Below the pieces are notes generated by a model. It searched no databases, had not been told where the DNA came from, and worked only from the letters and a program-made list of their open reading frames with translations. From the NCBI GenBank assembly GCA_002453265.1, contig DKGK01000010.1:1-30164 (forward strand): a DNA stretch of 30,164 bases. Reading direction: 5' to 3'. Made by a program: the position numbers and the translations under genes. Below, in pieces: positions 1-8,810 of the stretch (within the stretch, counting starts at the first letter, position 1; the number at the start of each line of letters is the position of its first letter). Origin of the DNA: Flavobacteriales bacterium UBA6772 (GTDB lineage Bacteria; Bacteroidota; Bacteroidia; Flavobacteriales; UBA7430).

Positions 1-612
1 ACACCGTATAGAGTATTAAAAGACGATGTAGAAATAAATTTATTACCTAAAAAATTTAATCAATTAAACGATAAAGTATATACAGGAATCGATTATATGA
101 GTCGTATTCACATTCTACCAATTGTAGCTTGGAATAAACTCTATAAACGTATTTTTCTGCAACAGAATAACATTTTATTTAAAGAGAGAAAATACGAAGA
201 TGTATGTTTTACCTTGGAGGTAATGTATAAAGCAGATAGGGTGCAAAATACAAATACACCTTTTTATAATTATATAATTCGCGAAGGATCGATAATGACA
301 TCCAAAGTGAGTAAAAGCTCTATAGATGAGGCAATGGAATTATGCTACGACTTGGAGGCTTTGTATAACGATACAAATAAGAACAGTCAAATTGAGAAAA
401 GTTTTTTCTATGGATTTATTGGCTTACAAAAATTGCTTTCTGACTACGAATCGAACGAGCACAAGAGAAGGGTCAATAAACTACTAAAGGCATTACATAA
501 GAAGTATCGCTGGGGGATATTAAAAGCTGATAAACTTGGCATAATTCAAAGATTATCATTGTTTGTGACTCCCAAGCTTTCCTTATTCTTAATTCAAAAA
601 TCTAAAGGGTGA
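1..612 (+). CDS. Glycosyltransferase family 2, C-terminal part (5' end outside window)
   Basis: The frame is open from base 1 to the TGA at 610-612, so the gene starts upstream; the ATG at 97 is internal. The visible 203 codons match the C-terminal half of a GT-A fold family 2 glycosyltransferase. AWNKLYKR is followed by KYEDVCFTLEVMYKA, the usual helix with an acidic pair near the acceptor site, and then by PFYNYIIREGSIM, which resembles the Y-x-Y-R-x-x-S-I stretch of this family. The DxD nucleotide-sugar site would lie upstream of the window. It probably adds one sugar to a lipid-linked repeat unit at the cytoplasmic face of the inner membrane. The stop overlaps the GTG start of the next glycosyltransferase by four bases, so the two are likely translationally coupled. 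Sugar specificity cannot be read. Confidence 0.85.
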   Translation, partial: TPYRVLKDDVEINLLPKKFNQLNDKVYTGIDYMSRIHILPIVAWNKLYKRIFLQQNNILFKERKYEDVCFTLEVMYKADRVQNTNTPFYNYIIREGSIMTSKVSKSSIDEAMELCYDLEALYNDTNKNSQIEKSFFYGFIGLQKLLSDYESNEHKRRVNKLLKALHKKYRWGILKADKLGIIQRLSLFVTPKLSLFLIQKSKG

Positions 613-1727
613 AAATTGTTGTAATTACTTCTAGGTATCCTAGCGAAAACAAACCGTATAACCATATGTTCGTTCATATGAGGTGCCTCGAGATGCAACA
701 AAAAAATATAAATGTAACAGTTTATGTGCCATCAAAAACATTCGATTCTTATATCTATGAGGGTGTAAAAGTACAGAAGATGGTTACTACAGAAATCATT
801 AAACTACTGGATAAGCAGTCAGTCATTTATTTACACTTATTAAATATATATCCATTTAGTAAAGACAACGGATGGCCGATTTATAAGCATATAATGAAAT
901 GTAATTTACAAACAGTAATGTATGTTCATGGAAGTGAGGTACAAAAGTACACGGCACGTTGGTATGAATTCAATTATAGAATTTCAGATATTCTGAAATG
1001 GATTAAAAGAGATTGTTTTGTTATTCCAAAAATGAAACAGTTTTTCAGAAATCAAAAAAATAAATATCCTTTTGTTTTTCCTTCTTTATGGATGAAAGAG
1101 GATACCGAGAGAAATTTAAATTTGACTATTAGCGATTATAAAATAATACCAAATGGGATTGATACCTCATTTTTTGAATTTAAAAATCAAGTAGACAAAC
1201 GATTCAAAATCGTAACAATTCGTTCACTTTCAAATAAAGTTTACGACATAGAAAAAACCATTGAAGTATTAGATAATTTGCCCGAAAAATACACCCTCGA
1301 TATTTATGGGGAAGGTATTTATAAGAATAAATATCAAAAATTAATTGCCTCTAAAAAACTAGAAAATAGAGTGAAAATAATTTCTAGATTTTTAGAGAGA
1401 TCAGAAATGAAGAAGCTTTTTTTAAACTACGGGGCATTTATCTCCACAACTAGAATGGACTCTCAAGGAGTAACCATGATGGAGGCAGCATCTTCTGGCT
1501 TGCTAGTGGTGACAACAGATAATTCTTCTAAAAAAGAATTTATTCAAGATGCTGTAAATGGTATCTTAGCCAATTCTGCTGAAGAAATAGCAGCTAAAAT
1601 AGTTGCTATAACAAGCAATAAAAGTCGCTTTGAGGAAATTGTTGTTAAGGGTAGAAAATCTATAGAAAATATTGATATCTCTAAAACAGTAAAAAAGGAA
1701 ATCGAACTCTTAGAAAAAACCTTTTAG
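609..1727 (+). CDS. Glycosyltransferase family 4 (GT-B fold)
   Basis: A 372-residue protein with a GTG start inside the stop of the preceding gene (GTGA overlap). The N-terminus MKIVVITSRYPSENKPYNHM is a typical GT4 donor-domain opening, which supports the GTG start over later ATGs. VMYVHGSEVQ lies near residue 100 and IPNGIDTSFF near 190, the usual linker into the C-terminal Rossmann domain. DSQGVTMMEAASSG near 290 corresponds to the E-x7-E donor-binding motif of retaining GT4 enzymes, with Asp in place of the first Glu. It most likely transfers a nucleotide-sugar to a growing undecaprenyl-linked oligosaccharide in the cytoplasm. It sits between a GT2 gene and two polymerase-like membrane proteins, so it belongs to a capsule, O-antigen or exopolysaccharide pathway. 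The exact sugar is unknown. Confidence 0.88.
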   Translation: MKIVVITSRYPSENKPYNHMFVHMRCLEMQQKNINVTVYVPSKTFDSYIYEGVKVQKMVTTEIIKLLDKQSVIYLHLLNIYPFSKDNGWPIYKHIMKCNLQTVMYVHGSEVQKYTARWYEFNYRISDILKWIKRDCFVIPKMKQFFRNQKNKYPFVFPSLWMKEDTERNLNLTISDYKIIPNGIDTSFFEFKNQVDKRFKIVTIRSLSNKVYDIEKTIEVLDNLPEKYTLDIYGEGIYKNKYQKLIASKKLENRVKIISRFLERSEMKKLFLNYGAFISTTRMDSQGVTMMEAASSGLLVVTTDNSSKKEFIQDAVNGILANSAEEIAAKIVAITSNKSRFEEIVVKGRKSIENIDISKTVKKEIELLEKTF

Positions 1728-1729
1728 TC

Positions 1730-2968
1730 ATGCTCGAATTACAAAAATTAGATAAATATATTGTTTTGTTAATGCTCGCATTACTACCTATGGACATGAT
1801 TAATAGTATAATGCTCAAAAATGAGATTATACTACCAATAACTCTTGGTCAGTTATTTAAACTTATAATTATTGCTGTATTGTTTTTTCGATTCTATTTA
1901 TTCAATTTTAAACTACTACTCACTTCTTGTTTGTTGTTTTTGCTGCTGCTTATACCTAGTTTCTATCAAATATTTATACAACTTGATGCTAGCTTTTTAT
2001 TTAGTGACATAGTTAAAGTGAGTAAGTATTTAATGCCTTTATTGAGTTTCTACTTTTTTAGGGAGTACATTAAACGACAAGAGCCCACAGAAATAAAAAA
2101 ACTATTTAACTTGGTTTGGTTTTCTTATATCGTATTAGTAGTTAACATTTTAATGAAATATGTAGGATTCGGATATCCGATGTACGCATCTGGAGATATT
2201 GGAAGTAAAGGTTTGTTTTATGCAGGAAATGAAACCTCAGCCTTGTTAATTATTCTTACCTCAATTTTGGCATATGAGATGTTTTTCAAGAAAAAGGGCT
2301 GGCAATTTTACCTTTTCACGATTTTTAGTTTGTTTATAGGTTTAAGTATTGGTTCTAAAACAGGAACCTTGGGGGTCTTGTTACTTTTAGTATTAATACC
2401 TCTCAAACGTCCATCAATAAAATCAAATACTGAAGAATTTAAAAAACTTGGATATAAAGTTTTTGGTTTCATTCCAATAATGGCCTTTGGTACATGGATC
2501 GCCTTAAAGCATACTTCTGGATACGGACGAATAAGTTACTATTGGGAAAAGCTAGATGTATTCACTTTTATATTATCACATAGAAATTTTTTCTGTGCAG
2601 ACTCTTATAGTATTTACCAATCAAAATACAACTTCATTGAAAGAATTATAGGAGTAGGTCAGACCAAATATGAATTATTAAATAATTTCAAAATTATAGA
2701 AATTGATATTGCAGACATCTTTTTTGCCTTTGGCTTTATTGGTTTATTTTTATTTGTATTTTTAATTTTTAATTTGATGAGTCAATCATGGAAGCTATCA
2801 AAACTAAAAGAACATCCTTATACAAATTTTGTATTTTTAATGGTCTTTGTTCTACTTGGTATTTCATCTATTGCTGGTCATGTTTTTAGTTCAGGAATGT
2901 CCGCAGTTTTCATTGGTCTATTATTCAGTTTAATGTATATAAAGGAAAATGTTGTACTTAAGAAATAA
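1730..2968 (+). CDS. Multi-pass membrane protein, O-antigen polymerase (Wzy)-like
   Basis: A 412-residue protein made almost entirely of hydrophobic helices, roughly ten to twelve, with short polar loops. A larger polar loop around residues 265-320 (containing HRNFFCADSYSIYQSK) has the position expected of the big periplasmic loop of Wzy polymerases and WaaL ligases. The ATG is two bases after the stop of the GT4 gene, and the 3' end overlaps the next gene by 20 bp. Wzy proteins join undecaprenyl-linked repeat units in the periplasm. They have little sequence conservation, so the call rests on topology, length and position. A flippase or other glycan membrane protein is possible, but Wzx proteins have a more even helix pattern and lack the large loop. 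Base composition is very AT-rich, as usual in such loci. Confidence 0.65.
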   Translation: MLELQKLDKYIVLLMLALLPMDMINSIMLKNEIILPITLGQLFKLIIIAVLFFRFYLFNFKLLLTSCLLFLLLLIPSFYQIFIQLDASFLFSDIVKVSKYLMPLLSFYFFREYIKRQEPTEIKKLFNLVWFSYIVLVVNILMKYVGFGYPMYASGDIGSKGLFYAGNETSALLIILTSILAYEMFFKKKGWQFYLFTIFSLFIGLSIGSKTGTLGVLLLLVLIPLKRPSIKSNTEEFKKLGYKVFGFIPIMAFGTWIALKHTSGYGRISYYWEKLDVFTFILSHRNFFCADSYSIYQSKYNFIERIIGVGQTKYELLNNFKIIEIDIADIFFAFGFIGLFLFVFLIFNLMSQSWKLSKLKEHPYTNFVFLMVFVLLGISSIAGHVFSSGMSAVFIGLLFSLMYIKENVVLKK

Positions 2969-4223
2969 TAGTCTGCCATATATATCGTTTGCATTTGCAT
3001 TTGCACTACCCTTTGCAAATGGACTAAATAATTATGTTTTAGCTTTATTCTATTTTGTAGTAGCTCTACTTCTTTTGTCAAAACAACTAAATTTTCAAAA
3101 ATCGAATATTTCTACCGTATTATATTCTACAATACTATTAATGATTCCATTTCTTTGGAGCTTTTTTATTGTAGATAACAGTACTGATGTGTTAATTGCT
3201 CTAGAGAGAAGGTTAAGCTTTATACTAACCCCAATTGCTTTTCTATTTATACCTAATAAGGATATTGTACGAATAAAGAATTTTAGTTTAAAAGGCTTAA
3301 CTATTGGGGCGGTACTATCCTCATTTTTATTAATCGTATTGGTGTTAAATAAATACTATAGCCTAAAACCTTTTTTTACTGTCGATAATGATTTATTTAA
3401 TTATTTTCATATAAACACTAACTTCACAAATCCAATTGATATTCACCCATCCTATTTGGGGCTCTACCTATTAACTTCTGTAGTAATCTTATTATTTACT
3501 GATGTTTTTGTTTCTAAAATTTGGAAATCATTATTTGTTGGACTATTATCTTTATCTGTATTATTTGTAAACTCAAGAATAGTACTCGGTCTATATTTTC
3601 TTTTAATCTTACTCTATTGTGGTCTGTTTTTTCAATCTAAATTCAAAAAGAGAAAACTAACAGTAATTAGTACCAGTATATTGATGACTATAGTAGTCGT
3701 AATCTTTTTTAGTCTTTTTAAAAATACTTACTTATTTCAGCGTATAAGTAAGGAAACCACTTGGGAACTAACGCACCAAGTTGGTACTAATTACAATAGA
3801 AAAGGAAGTGGAGACTCTAGAGTAGCTAGATGGTGTGCAGCAATAGAAGTCTTAAGGGAACATCCTTTTATTGGTCACGGTATTTCGATGGAAACTGAAG
3901 TTTTGAAAAGTCAGTATATTAAAATGGGAATGAATACTGCTGCAAGAGAAAATTACAATTCTCATAATCAATTTTTAGGCTTTACTATTGAAGGTGGGAT
4001 TTTAGCTCTTATTTTATTTTGTTTTTATTTAATCTTCAATATAAATTTCACATTAAAATCAAGAGATTTTTTGGGCTTATTCTTTTTTGTCTCTATAATT
4101 GCAATCTGCCTAGTCGAGAATTTATTGGTTAGAAATGCTGGAATAACATTCGTTAGTTTTTTTAGTACTATTTTTCTTTTTACTAATTTCCATCAATCAA
4201 AAATTAATTCTAAGAAAATTTAA
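2949..4223 (+). CDS. O-antigen ligase/polymerase family membrane protein
   Basis: A 424-residue multi-pass membrane protein with about ten or more hydrophobic helices. A long polar loop spans about residues 270-340. It includes GSGDSRVARWCAAIEVLRE, HPFIGHG and NSHNQFLGFTIEGG, the signature of the Wzy_C/O-antigen ligase superfamily (WaaL, PglL and Wzy-type enzymes). The conserved R-x3-W and the H in NSHNQ are the expected functional residues. The enzyme would act in the periplasm on undecaprenyl-diphosphate-linked glycan, either ligating it to lipid A-core or another acceptor, or polymerising it. Its start lies 20 bp inside the upstream Wzy-like gene, so the two are likely made together. Which of the two is polymerase and which is ligase cannot be decided from sequence alone, but this one fits the ligase superfamily better. 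Confidence 0.8.
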   Translation: MLYLRNNSLPYISFAFAFALPFANGLNNYVLALFYFVVALLLLSKQLNFQKSNISTVLYSTILLMIPFLWSFFIVDNSTDVLIALERRLSFILTPIAFLFIPNKDIVRIKNFSLKGLTIGAVLSSFLLIVLVLNKYYSLKPFFTVDNDLFNYFHINTNFTNPIDIHPSYLGLYLLTSVVILLFTDVFVSKIWKSLFVGLLSLSVLFVNSRIVLGLYFLLILLYCGLFFQSKFKKRKLTVISTSILMTIVVVIFFSLFKNTYLFQRISKETTWELTHQVGTNYNRKGSGDSRVARWCAAIEVLREHPFIGHGISMETEVLKSQYIKMGMNTAARENYNSHNQFLGFTIEGGILALILFCFYLIFNINFTLKSRDFLGLFFFVSIIAICLVENLLVRNAGITFVSFFSTIFLFTNFHQSKINSKKI

Positions 4224-4289
4224 TCCCACACCAAAACTTATATATAGAGTATTTATGATAGACGGCTATGCAAGTAAAATTATTATTAC

Positions 4290-4297
4290 TATTTTTG
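4290..4297 (+). promoter_or_regulatory. Candidate -7 box upstream of the WecG-like gene
   Basis: TATTTTTG matches the Bacteroidota -7 consensus TAnnTTTG and lies 47 bp before the ATG at 4345, inside the 121-bp gap after the ligase-like gene. No clear TTG -33 box is found at the expected distance, so this is only a weak candidate for an internal promoter in the glycan locus. Confidence 0.3.
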
Positions 4298-4344
4298 TAT
4301 CTAATAAATAGTTCTTATTTATTTTCAATAGCCCTAAAACCTTA

Positions 4345-5094
4345 ATGCCTAACAGAATACACATTCTAAATACTACTATCGATAATTATTCTATGAGCCA
4401 TACTCTAGATATTATCGATCAAAGTATTTCTAACAACAAGAGCTTACACCATGTGGTTGTAAACGCCGGGAAAATTGTAGCCATGCAAGAGGACGCGCAA
4501 TTAATGCAATCTGTAAACAAGGCAGATTTAATTAATGCAGATGGACAAGCAGTTGTATGGGCTTCTAAAGTTTTGGGGGACCCTTTAAAAGAAAGAGTTG
4601 CTGGAATTGACTTGATGTCAAATCTCGTTGACTTAGCACATAAAAAAGAATATAAAATTTTCTTTTTAGGAGCTAAAGAAGAAATCGTAAAAAAAGTGGT
4701 ACAAAAATACAGCCATCAGTATTCTAATAATATTATTGCAGGATACAGAAACGGCTATTTTTCTACTGAAGATGAAAAAAATATAGCACAACAAATAGCA
4801 GATAGCGGAGCACAAATACTATTTGTTGCTATAAGTTCCCCAACCAAAGAAAACTTTCTTTATAATCATAGAAAAACACTAGCTAAAGTTAGTTTTGTAA
4901 TGGGCGTAGGTGGTAGTTTCGATGTAGTTTCTGGTTTAGTTAAAAGAGCTCCTTTATGGATGCAAAACACTGGCTTAGAGTGGTTGTATAGACTACTTCA
5001 AGAACCGCAAAGAATGTGGAAAAGATACTTAGTTGGAAATACTAAATTCATTTTGTTAGTATTTAAAGAATGGTTAAAAATAAAGCTGCGTTGA
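4345..5094 (+). CDS. WecG/TagA/CpsF family glycosyltransferase
   Basis: A 249-residue protein of normal length for GT26. NADGQAVVWASKVLG at residues 64-78 and ERVAGIDLM at 83-91 are the family hallmarks; Asp66 corresponds to the catalytic aspartate known from TagA. GVGGSFDVVSG and the C-terminal PLWMQNTGLEWLYRL / EPQRMWKRYL stretch, which includes the membrane-association segment, are also present. Members transfer ManNAc, ManNAcA or a similar UDP-sugar onto a lipid-linked monosaccharide at the cytoplasmic face of the membrane. The gene directly precedes the sugar-1-phosphate transferase that would make such an acceptor, so the two could perform steps one and two of repeat-unit assembly. A 121-bp gap separates it from the upstream genes. 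Confidence 0.92.
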   Translation: MPNRIHILNTTIDNYSMSHTLDIIDQSISNNKSLHHVVVNAGKIVAMQEDAQLMQSVNKADLINADGQAVVWASKVLGDPLKERVAGIDLMSNLVDLAHKKEYKIFFLGAKEEIVKKVVQKYSHQYSNNIIAGYRNGYFSTEDEKNIAQQIADSGAQILFVAISSPTKENFLYNHRKTLAKVSFVMGVGGSFDVVSGLVKRAPLWMQNTGLEWLYRLLQEPQRMWKRYLVGNTKFILLVFKEWLKIKLR

Positions 5095-5122
5095 AAGTGT
5101 AGCTTGTACAGATAACAAAATT

Positions 5123-6475
5123 GTGCATAGAGGATATTCAAATTTACTAAAACCCATAATGACCTCAATCGATCTATCGATTATTAATGGGGTGATGTGT
5201 TATATGAACCCCGTTTTGTACTTAGATTTGGTTTATATTCTGTTCTTTAATGCAGCTTGGTTGTTAATTTCGTTCAACAATCAATTTTATAATCTTTATA
5301 GAAATGCACGTCCATCAAAAGCTGTTTACCTTATAATAGCTCAATTTTCTACATTTTTCCTAGCCTATTTTACATACTTCGGAATCTTTAAAGAAGGGAA
5401 TGCAGTAAATGATCAACTCGTAACATTACTCTTAATTTACTCTTTAATTGTAGTCTCCAAACTAAGTATTGTAATCCTATTAAAAGGGTATCGTATTGCT
5501 GGGGGTAACTACAGAAATGTTATTATTATTGGAGAAGATGAAAGTGTTTCTGTTCTTAGAAAATATTTTAATTCTCGTTTAGAATTAGGGTATAGGCTAA
5601 AAGGATACTTCTCTGATACAGAAAATAATGAAGGGAAATTTTTAGGTAAAATCTCTGAAAGCTTTAATTTTGCGAAAGAGAATAATATCGATGAGATATA
5701 CCTATCCATGAACTCTATTTCTAAAGAACAAATTAAGGAATTTGAAATTTTTGCAGATAATAATTTAATCACCCTTAAATTAGTTCCTGATTACAAAGGA
5801 GTATTCAGAAAAATGGAAGCTGTACAATACTACGACTATTTGCCTGTAATATCTTTTAGACAACTACCTTTAGACGACGTTTTCAGACGCTTTATTAAGC
5901 GATTATTTGACATCGTTTTTTCAGGCTTGGTTATCACACTATTACTATCTTGGCTAATCCCAATTATCGCCATATTAATTCGTTGGGAATCCAAAGGTCC
6001 TATATTTTTCAAACAAAAAAGGGATGGCTTAAATGGTAGAGCTTTCGGCTGTTATAAGTTTCGATCTATGAAATCGAATACACAAGCAAACGAAATACAA
6101 GCCACTAAACAGGACGCTAGGATTACCAAAATGGGTGCTTTTATGCGTAAAACAAGTATAGATGAATTACCTCAATTTATTAACGTACTTATAGGAAATA
6201 TGAGCGTTGTAGGACCTCGTCCTCACATGCTACAACATACTCAAGAATTTTCGAAAAGCGTAAACAAATATATGGTGCGTCATTTTGTGAAACCCGGAAT
6301 TACTGGCTTGGCACAGATTAAGGGTTATAGAGGAGAAATAAAAGTTAAGACTGACATTAACAACAGGGTGAAATTTGATGTCTTTTATTTAGAAAATTGG
6401 TCTTTAATTTTAGATGTTAGAATCGTTTTACAAACTGTTTCAAACGCAATTAGCGGAGAAGAAAATGCGTACTAG
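5123..6475 (+). CDS. Undecaprenyl-phosphate sugar-1-phosphate transferase (PHPT, WcaJ-like)
   Basis: A 450-residue membrane enzyme that starts the lipid-linked glycan by moving a hexose-1-phosphate from a nucleotide-sugar to undecaprenyl phosphate. About four N-terminal helices cover residues 12-122. A CoA_binding_3-type domain with VIIIGED follows at about 132-240, then a re-entrant helix at 262-288 and the catalytic bacterial sugar transferase domain. In that domain KQKRDG (298-302), CYKFRSM (310-316), the catalytic pair D347-E348 in SIDELPQF, VVGPRPH (362-368) and KPGITGLAQIKGYRG (390-404) are intact. The start is GTG at 5123; the resulting MHRGYSNLLKP agrees with the usual N-terminus, whereas the next ATG would remove it. 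Glucose or galactose is the common substrate of this architecture, but it is not proven here. Confidence 0.9.
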   Translation: MHRGYSNLLKPIMTSIDLSIINGVMCYMNPVLYLDLVYILFFNAAWLLISFNNQFYNLYRNARPSKAVYLIIAQFSTFFLAYFTYFGIFKEGNAVNDQLVTLLLIYSLIVVSKLSIVILLKGYRIAGGNYRNVIIIGEDESVSVLRKYFNSRLELGYRLKGYFSDTENNEGKFLGKISESFNFAKENNIDEIYLSMNSISKEQIKEFEIFADNNLITLKLVPDYKGVFRKMEAVQYYDYLPVISFRQLPLDDVFRRFIKRLFDIVFSGLVITLLLSWLIPIIAILIRWESKGPIFFKQKRDGLNGRAFGCYKFRSMKSNTQANEIQATKQDARITKMGAFMRKTSIDELPQFINVLIGNMSVVGPRPHMLQHTQEFSKSVNKYMVRHFVKPGITGLAQIKGYRGEIKVKTDINNRVKFDVFYLENWSLILDVRIVLQTVSNAISGEENAY

Positions 6476-6523
6476 TTGTCCACCTTATTAGTATTTTAGT
6501 ATAAATTTATTTAAACCTATTTC

Positions 6524-6982
6524 ATGTCTCATACAATACACCATTCGCGCAAACAACTAAAATACGATATCGCTTATTTAAAAATGTCTTTAGAATGGGC
6601 AAACTTATCTTATTGCGAACGTAAACAGGTTGGGGCATTAATAGTAAAAGATCGAATGATTATTTCTGATGGCTATAATGGAACTCCATCGGGATTTGAA
6701 AACGTTTGTGAAACGGATACTGGAGACACTAAATGGTACGTTTTACATGCCGAAGCAAATGCAATTTCTAAGGTTGCTCGTTCTACTCAAAGTACAGAAG
6801 GGGCAACACTTTATCAAACCTTATCTCCTTGTAAAGATTGTAGTAAACTCGTATATCAATCTGGTATAACACGTGTCGTTTTTATTCATAAATACAAAGA
6901 CACCTCTGGAATAGATTTTTTAGAAAAAGCAGGCGTAGAAATAGTACATATACCTTTGGAAAACTTACAAAATGAGCAATAA
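6524..6982 (+). CDS. dCMP deaminase (ComEB-like)
   Basis: A 152-residue zinc-dependent deaminase converting dCMP to dUMP for dTTP synthesis. The zinc and catalytic motif HAE is at residues 75-77, followed by LSPCKDC with the zinc ligands Cys103 and Cys106. GALIVKDRMIISDGYNGTPSG (about 37-57) is the substrate-binding stretch typical of dCMP deaminase rather than cytidine or tRNA adenosine deaminases. Length is normal. It follows the glycan genes after a 48-bp gap and overlaps the S41 protease start by 11 bp, so the two are probably cotranscribed. It has no evident functional tie to the polysaccharide genes; position suggests the edge of the glycan locus. Thymidine kinase, another dTTP-supply gene, is encoded elsewhere in the window at 27763. 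Confidence 0.93.
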   Translation: MSHTIHHSRKQLKYDIAYLKMSLEWANLSYCERKQVGALIVKDRMIISDGYNGTPSGFENVCETDTGDTKWYVLHAEANAISKVARSTQSTEGATLYQTLSPCKDCSKLVYQSGITRVVFIHKYKDTSGIDFLEKAGVEIVHIPLENLQNEQ

Positions 6983-8570
6983 TAAATCTATTCTTAAAAG
7001 ACCCTTTTTAATTCTTTTCATCTTTACCATTGGAATGTACTTGGGTAAATATTTATCGAATACTCCTGAATATATTCAGCTTAGTTCAACTTCCTCAGAG
7101 TTTCCTAAACTGGTAGAATTACTTAGTTTTTTAGAATACAACTATGTAGATGAACTCGATTTAGACAGTCTCCAAGAAGCAATTATTTCCAATACTTTAG
7201 AAAGCTTAGATCCACATTCCTCTTATATTGACGTAGATGACATGCAATCTATTACCGAAGGAATGCAAGGTAATTTCGAAGGCATTGGCGTAGAGTTTCA
7301 AATTCAACACGATACTATTGTAGTAGTTAGCCCTATTTCTGGAGGACCTTCTGAGCAAGCAGGAATTCGATCTGGCGACCGTATAGTAAAGGTAGATACA
7401 CTCAATGTAGCTGGCGTCGGCTTCACAAACTCCGATGTTGTTAAAAATCTACGTGGAGCTAAGGGAACAGAAGTAAAGCTATTTATTAAAAGACCGAGAC
7501 TCTCTAAACTCATTGAGTTTAATATTATTAGAGATAAAATTCCAATTACTAGTGTTGACGTGTCTTATATGATAAATGCTGAAATTGGCTATATTAAAGT
7601 GAATCGCTTTTCTGGAACAACAGATGCAGAATTTACAACTGCTTTAGACTATCTAAAAACAGAGGGCATGAACAAACTAGTCCTGGACTTACGCTCTAAT
7701 CCTGGTGGATATTTACATGCCGCCACCGCAATGGTAGATGAGTTTTTAAAAAGTGGAGAAATCGTTTATACACAAGGTAATTCGAGATCCAAAAAAGTTT
7801 ACAATGCAAGCCGTTATGGAGGATTTCAAGAACAAGACTTAGTTATTCTAGTAGATGAAGGTTCAGCTTCGGCAAGTGAAATTGTGGCAGGTGCTCTACA
7901 AGATCATGATCGTGCGTCCATTATTGGAAGAAGAACTTTTGGAAAAGGATTGGTACAAGAACAAACCCAAATGAGTGATGGTTCTGCTTTTAGATTAACT
8001 ACTGCTCGTTACTATACGCCCTCAGGTAGATCTATTCAAAAAGACTATTCTAAAGATGTTGATGCTTATCATTTGGAAGCCGTTAAACGTTATGAGAATG
8101 GTGAGCTCTATTCTCAAGACAGCATTAAAATAGCAGACTCTTTAAAATATTATACAGACGAAGGTAGGGTTGTTTATGGTGGTGGAGGAATAGCTCCAGA
8201 CTACTTTGTTCCCTTAGACACTAACGGAAGATCTGATTGGCTTTTTAAAGTACTCGCAGCAAATATTATTAGTGGCTTTGTATTCGATTATGTAGACACC
8301 CACACTGATTTTTTAAATTCATTTTCTAATCCTGAAAATTTTGCGACAGACTTTACGATTTCAGATGATCTATTTAAGTCCTTTATTCAGCTAACCAAGG
8401 AAAATGAAATTCCTATAAATAAGGATGAAATTAGCCGCTCTAAGCCTTGGATTATAAAAAGACTTACAACTAGTATAGCAAGGCAAAAATGGAATGACTT
8501 AGGCTTCTTTACAGTTCTTAACCATACAGACCCTGCTGTTCAAAAAGGAATTGAAATACTTGGGAATTAA
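6972..8570 (+). CDS. C-terminal processing protease, S41 family
   Basis: A 532-residue serine protease with one N-terminal membrane anchor (about 10-30), so it acts in the periplasm. A PDZ domain spans about 90-175 and contains GIGVEFQIQ and AGIRSGDRIVKVD. The catalytic core includes LDLRSNPGGYLH, then GSASASEIVAGAL with Ser300 and RTFGKGLVQ with Lys325. The 25-residue spacing is that of the Ser-Lys dyad in Prc/CtpA enzymes. A C-terminal region of about 150 residues after YYTPSGRSIQ carries no motif I recognise. Such proteases trim or degrade proteins with exposed C-termini and turn over envelope proteins. The start overlaps the dCMP deaminase by 11 bp. Bacteroidota commonly have several S41 paralogues, so no gene symbol is assigned. 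Confidence 0.92.
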   Translation: MSNNKSILKRPFLILFIFTIGMYLGKYLSNTPEYIQLSSTSSEFPKLVELLSFLEYNYVDELDLDSLQEAIISNTLESLDPHSSYIDVDDMQSITEGMQGNFEGIGVEFQIQHDTIVVVSPISGGPSEQAGIRSGDRIVKVDTLNVAGVGFTNSDVVKNLRGAKGTEVKLFIKRPRLSKLIEFNIIRDKIPITSVDVSYMINAEIGYIKVNRFSGTTDAEFTTALDYLKTEGMNKLVLDLRSNPGGYLHAATAMVDEFLKSGEIVYTQGNSRSKKVYNASRYGGFQEQDLVILVDEGSASASEIVAGALQDHDRASIIGRRTFGKGLVQEQTQMSDGSAFRLTTARYYTPSGRSIQKDYSKDVDAYHLEAVKRYENGELYSQDSIKIADSLKYYTDEGRVVYGGGGIAPDYFVPLDTNGRSDWLFKVLAANIISGFVFDYVDTHTDFLNSFSNPENFATDFTISDDLFKSFIQLTKENEIPINKDEISRSKPWIIKRLTTSIARQKWNDLGFFTVLNHTDPAVQKGIEILGN

Positions 8571-8810
8571 CGCTAAAATTAAACTGAAAGAAGTTTTAAG
8601 TTAATAAATTCAAATTGAGTACTGTCCGATTTTAAGGAAGGCTACAATATGTTATCCCTTAATTGCAGGTAAAAAACTGTATAGTTATAATTTAGGTGCT
8701 TCTTAGCTGATTAGGTACGACTTAAGTTTATTTTGACTTTGTACATTGTGAAGTATTCTTAGGGCTGTGTAAATAAATTCATAAAATTAAATTTTGTATT
8801 TGATTTTATA

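Noticed and set aside
2878..3081. Small - strand ORF across the join of the two Wzy-like genes
   Set aside because: It is antisense to two well-supported genes and has no recognisable protein features.
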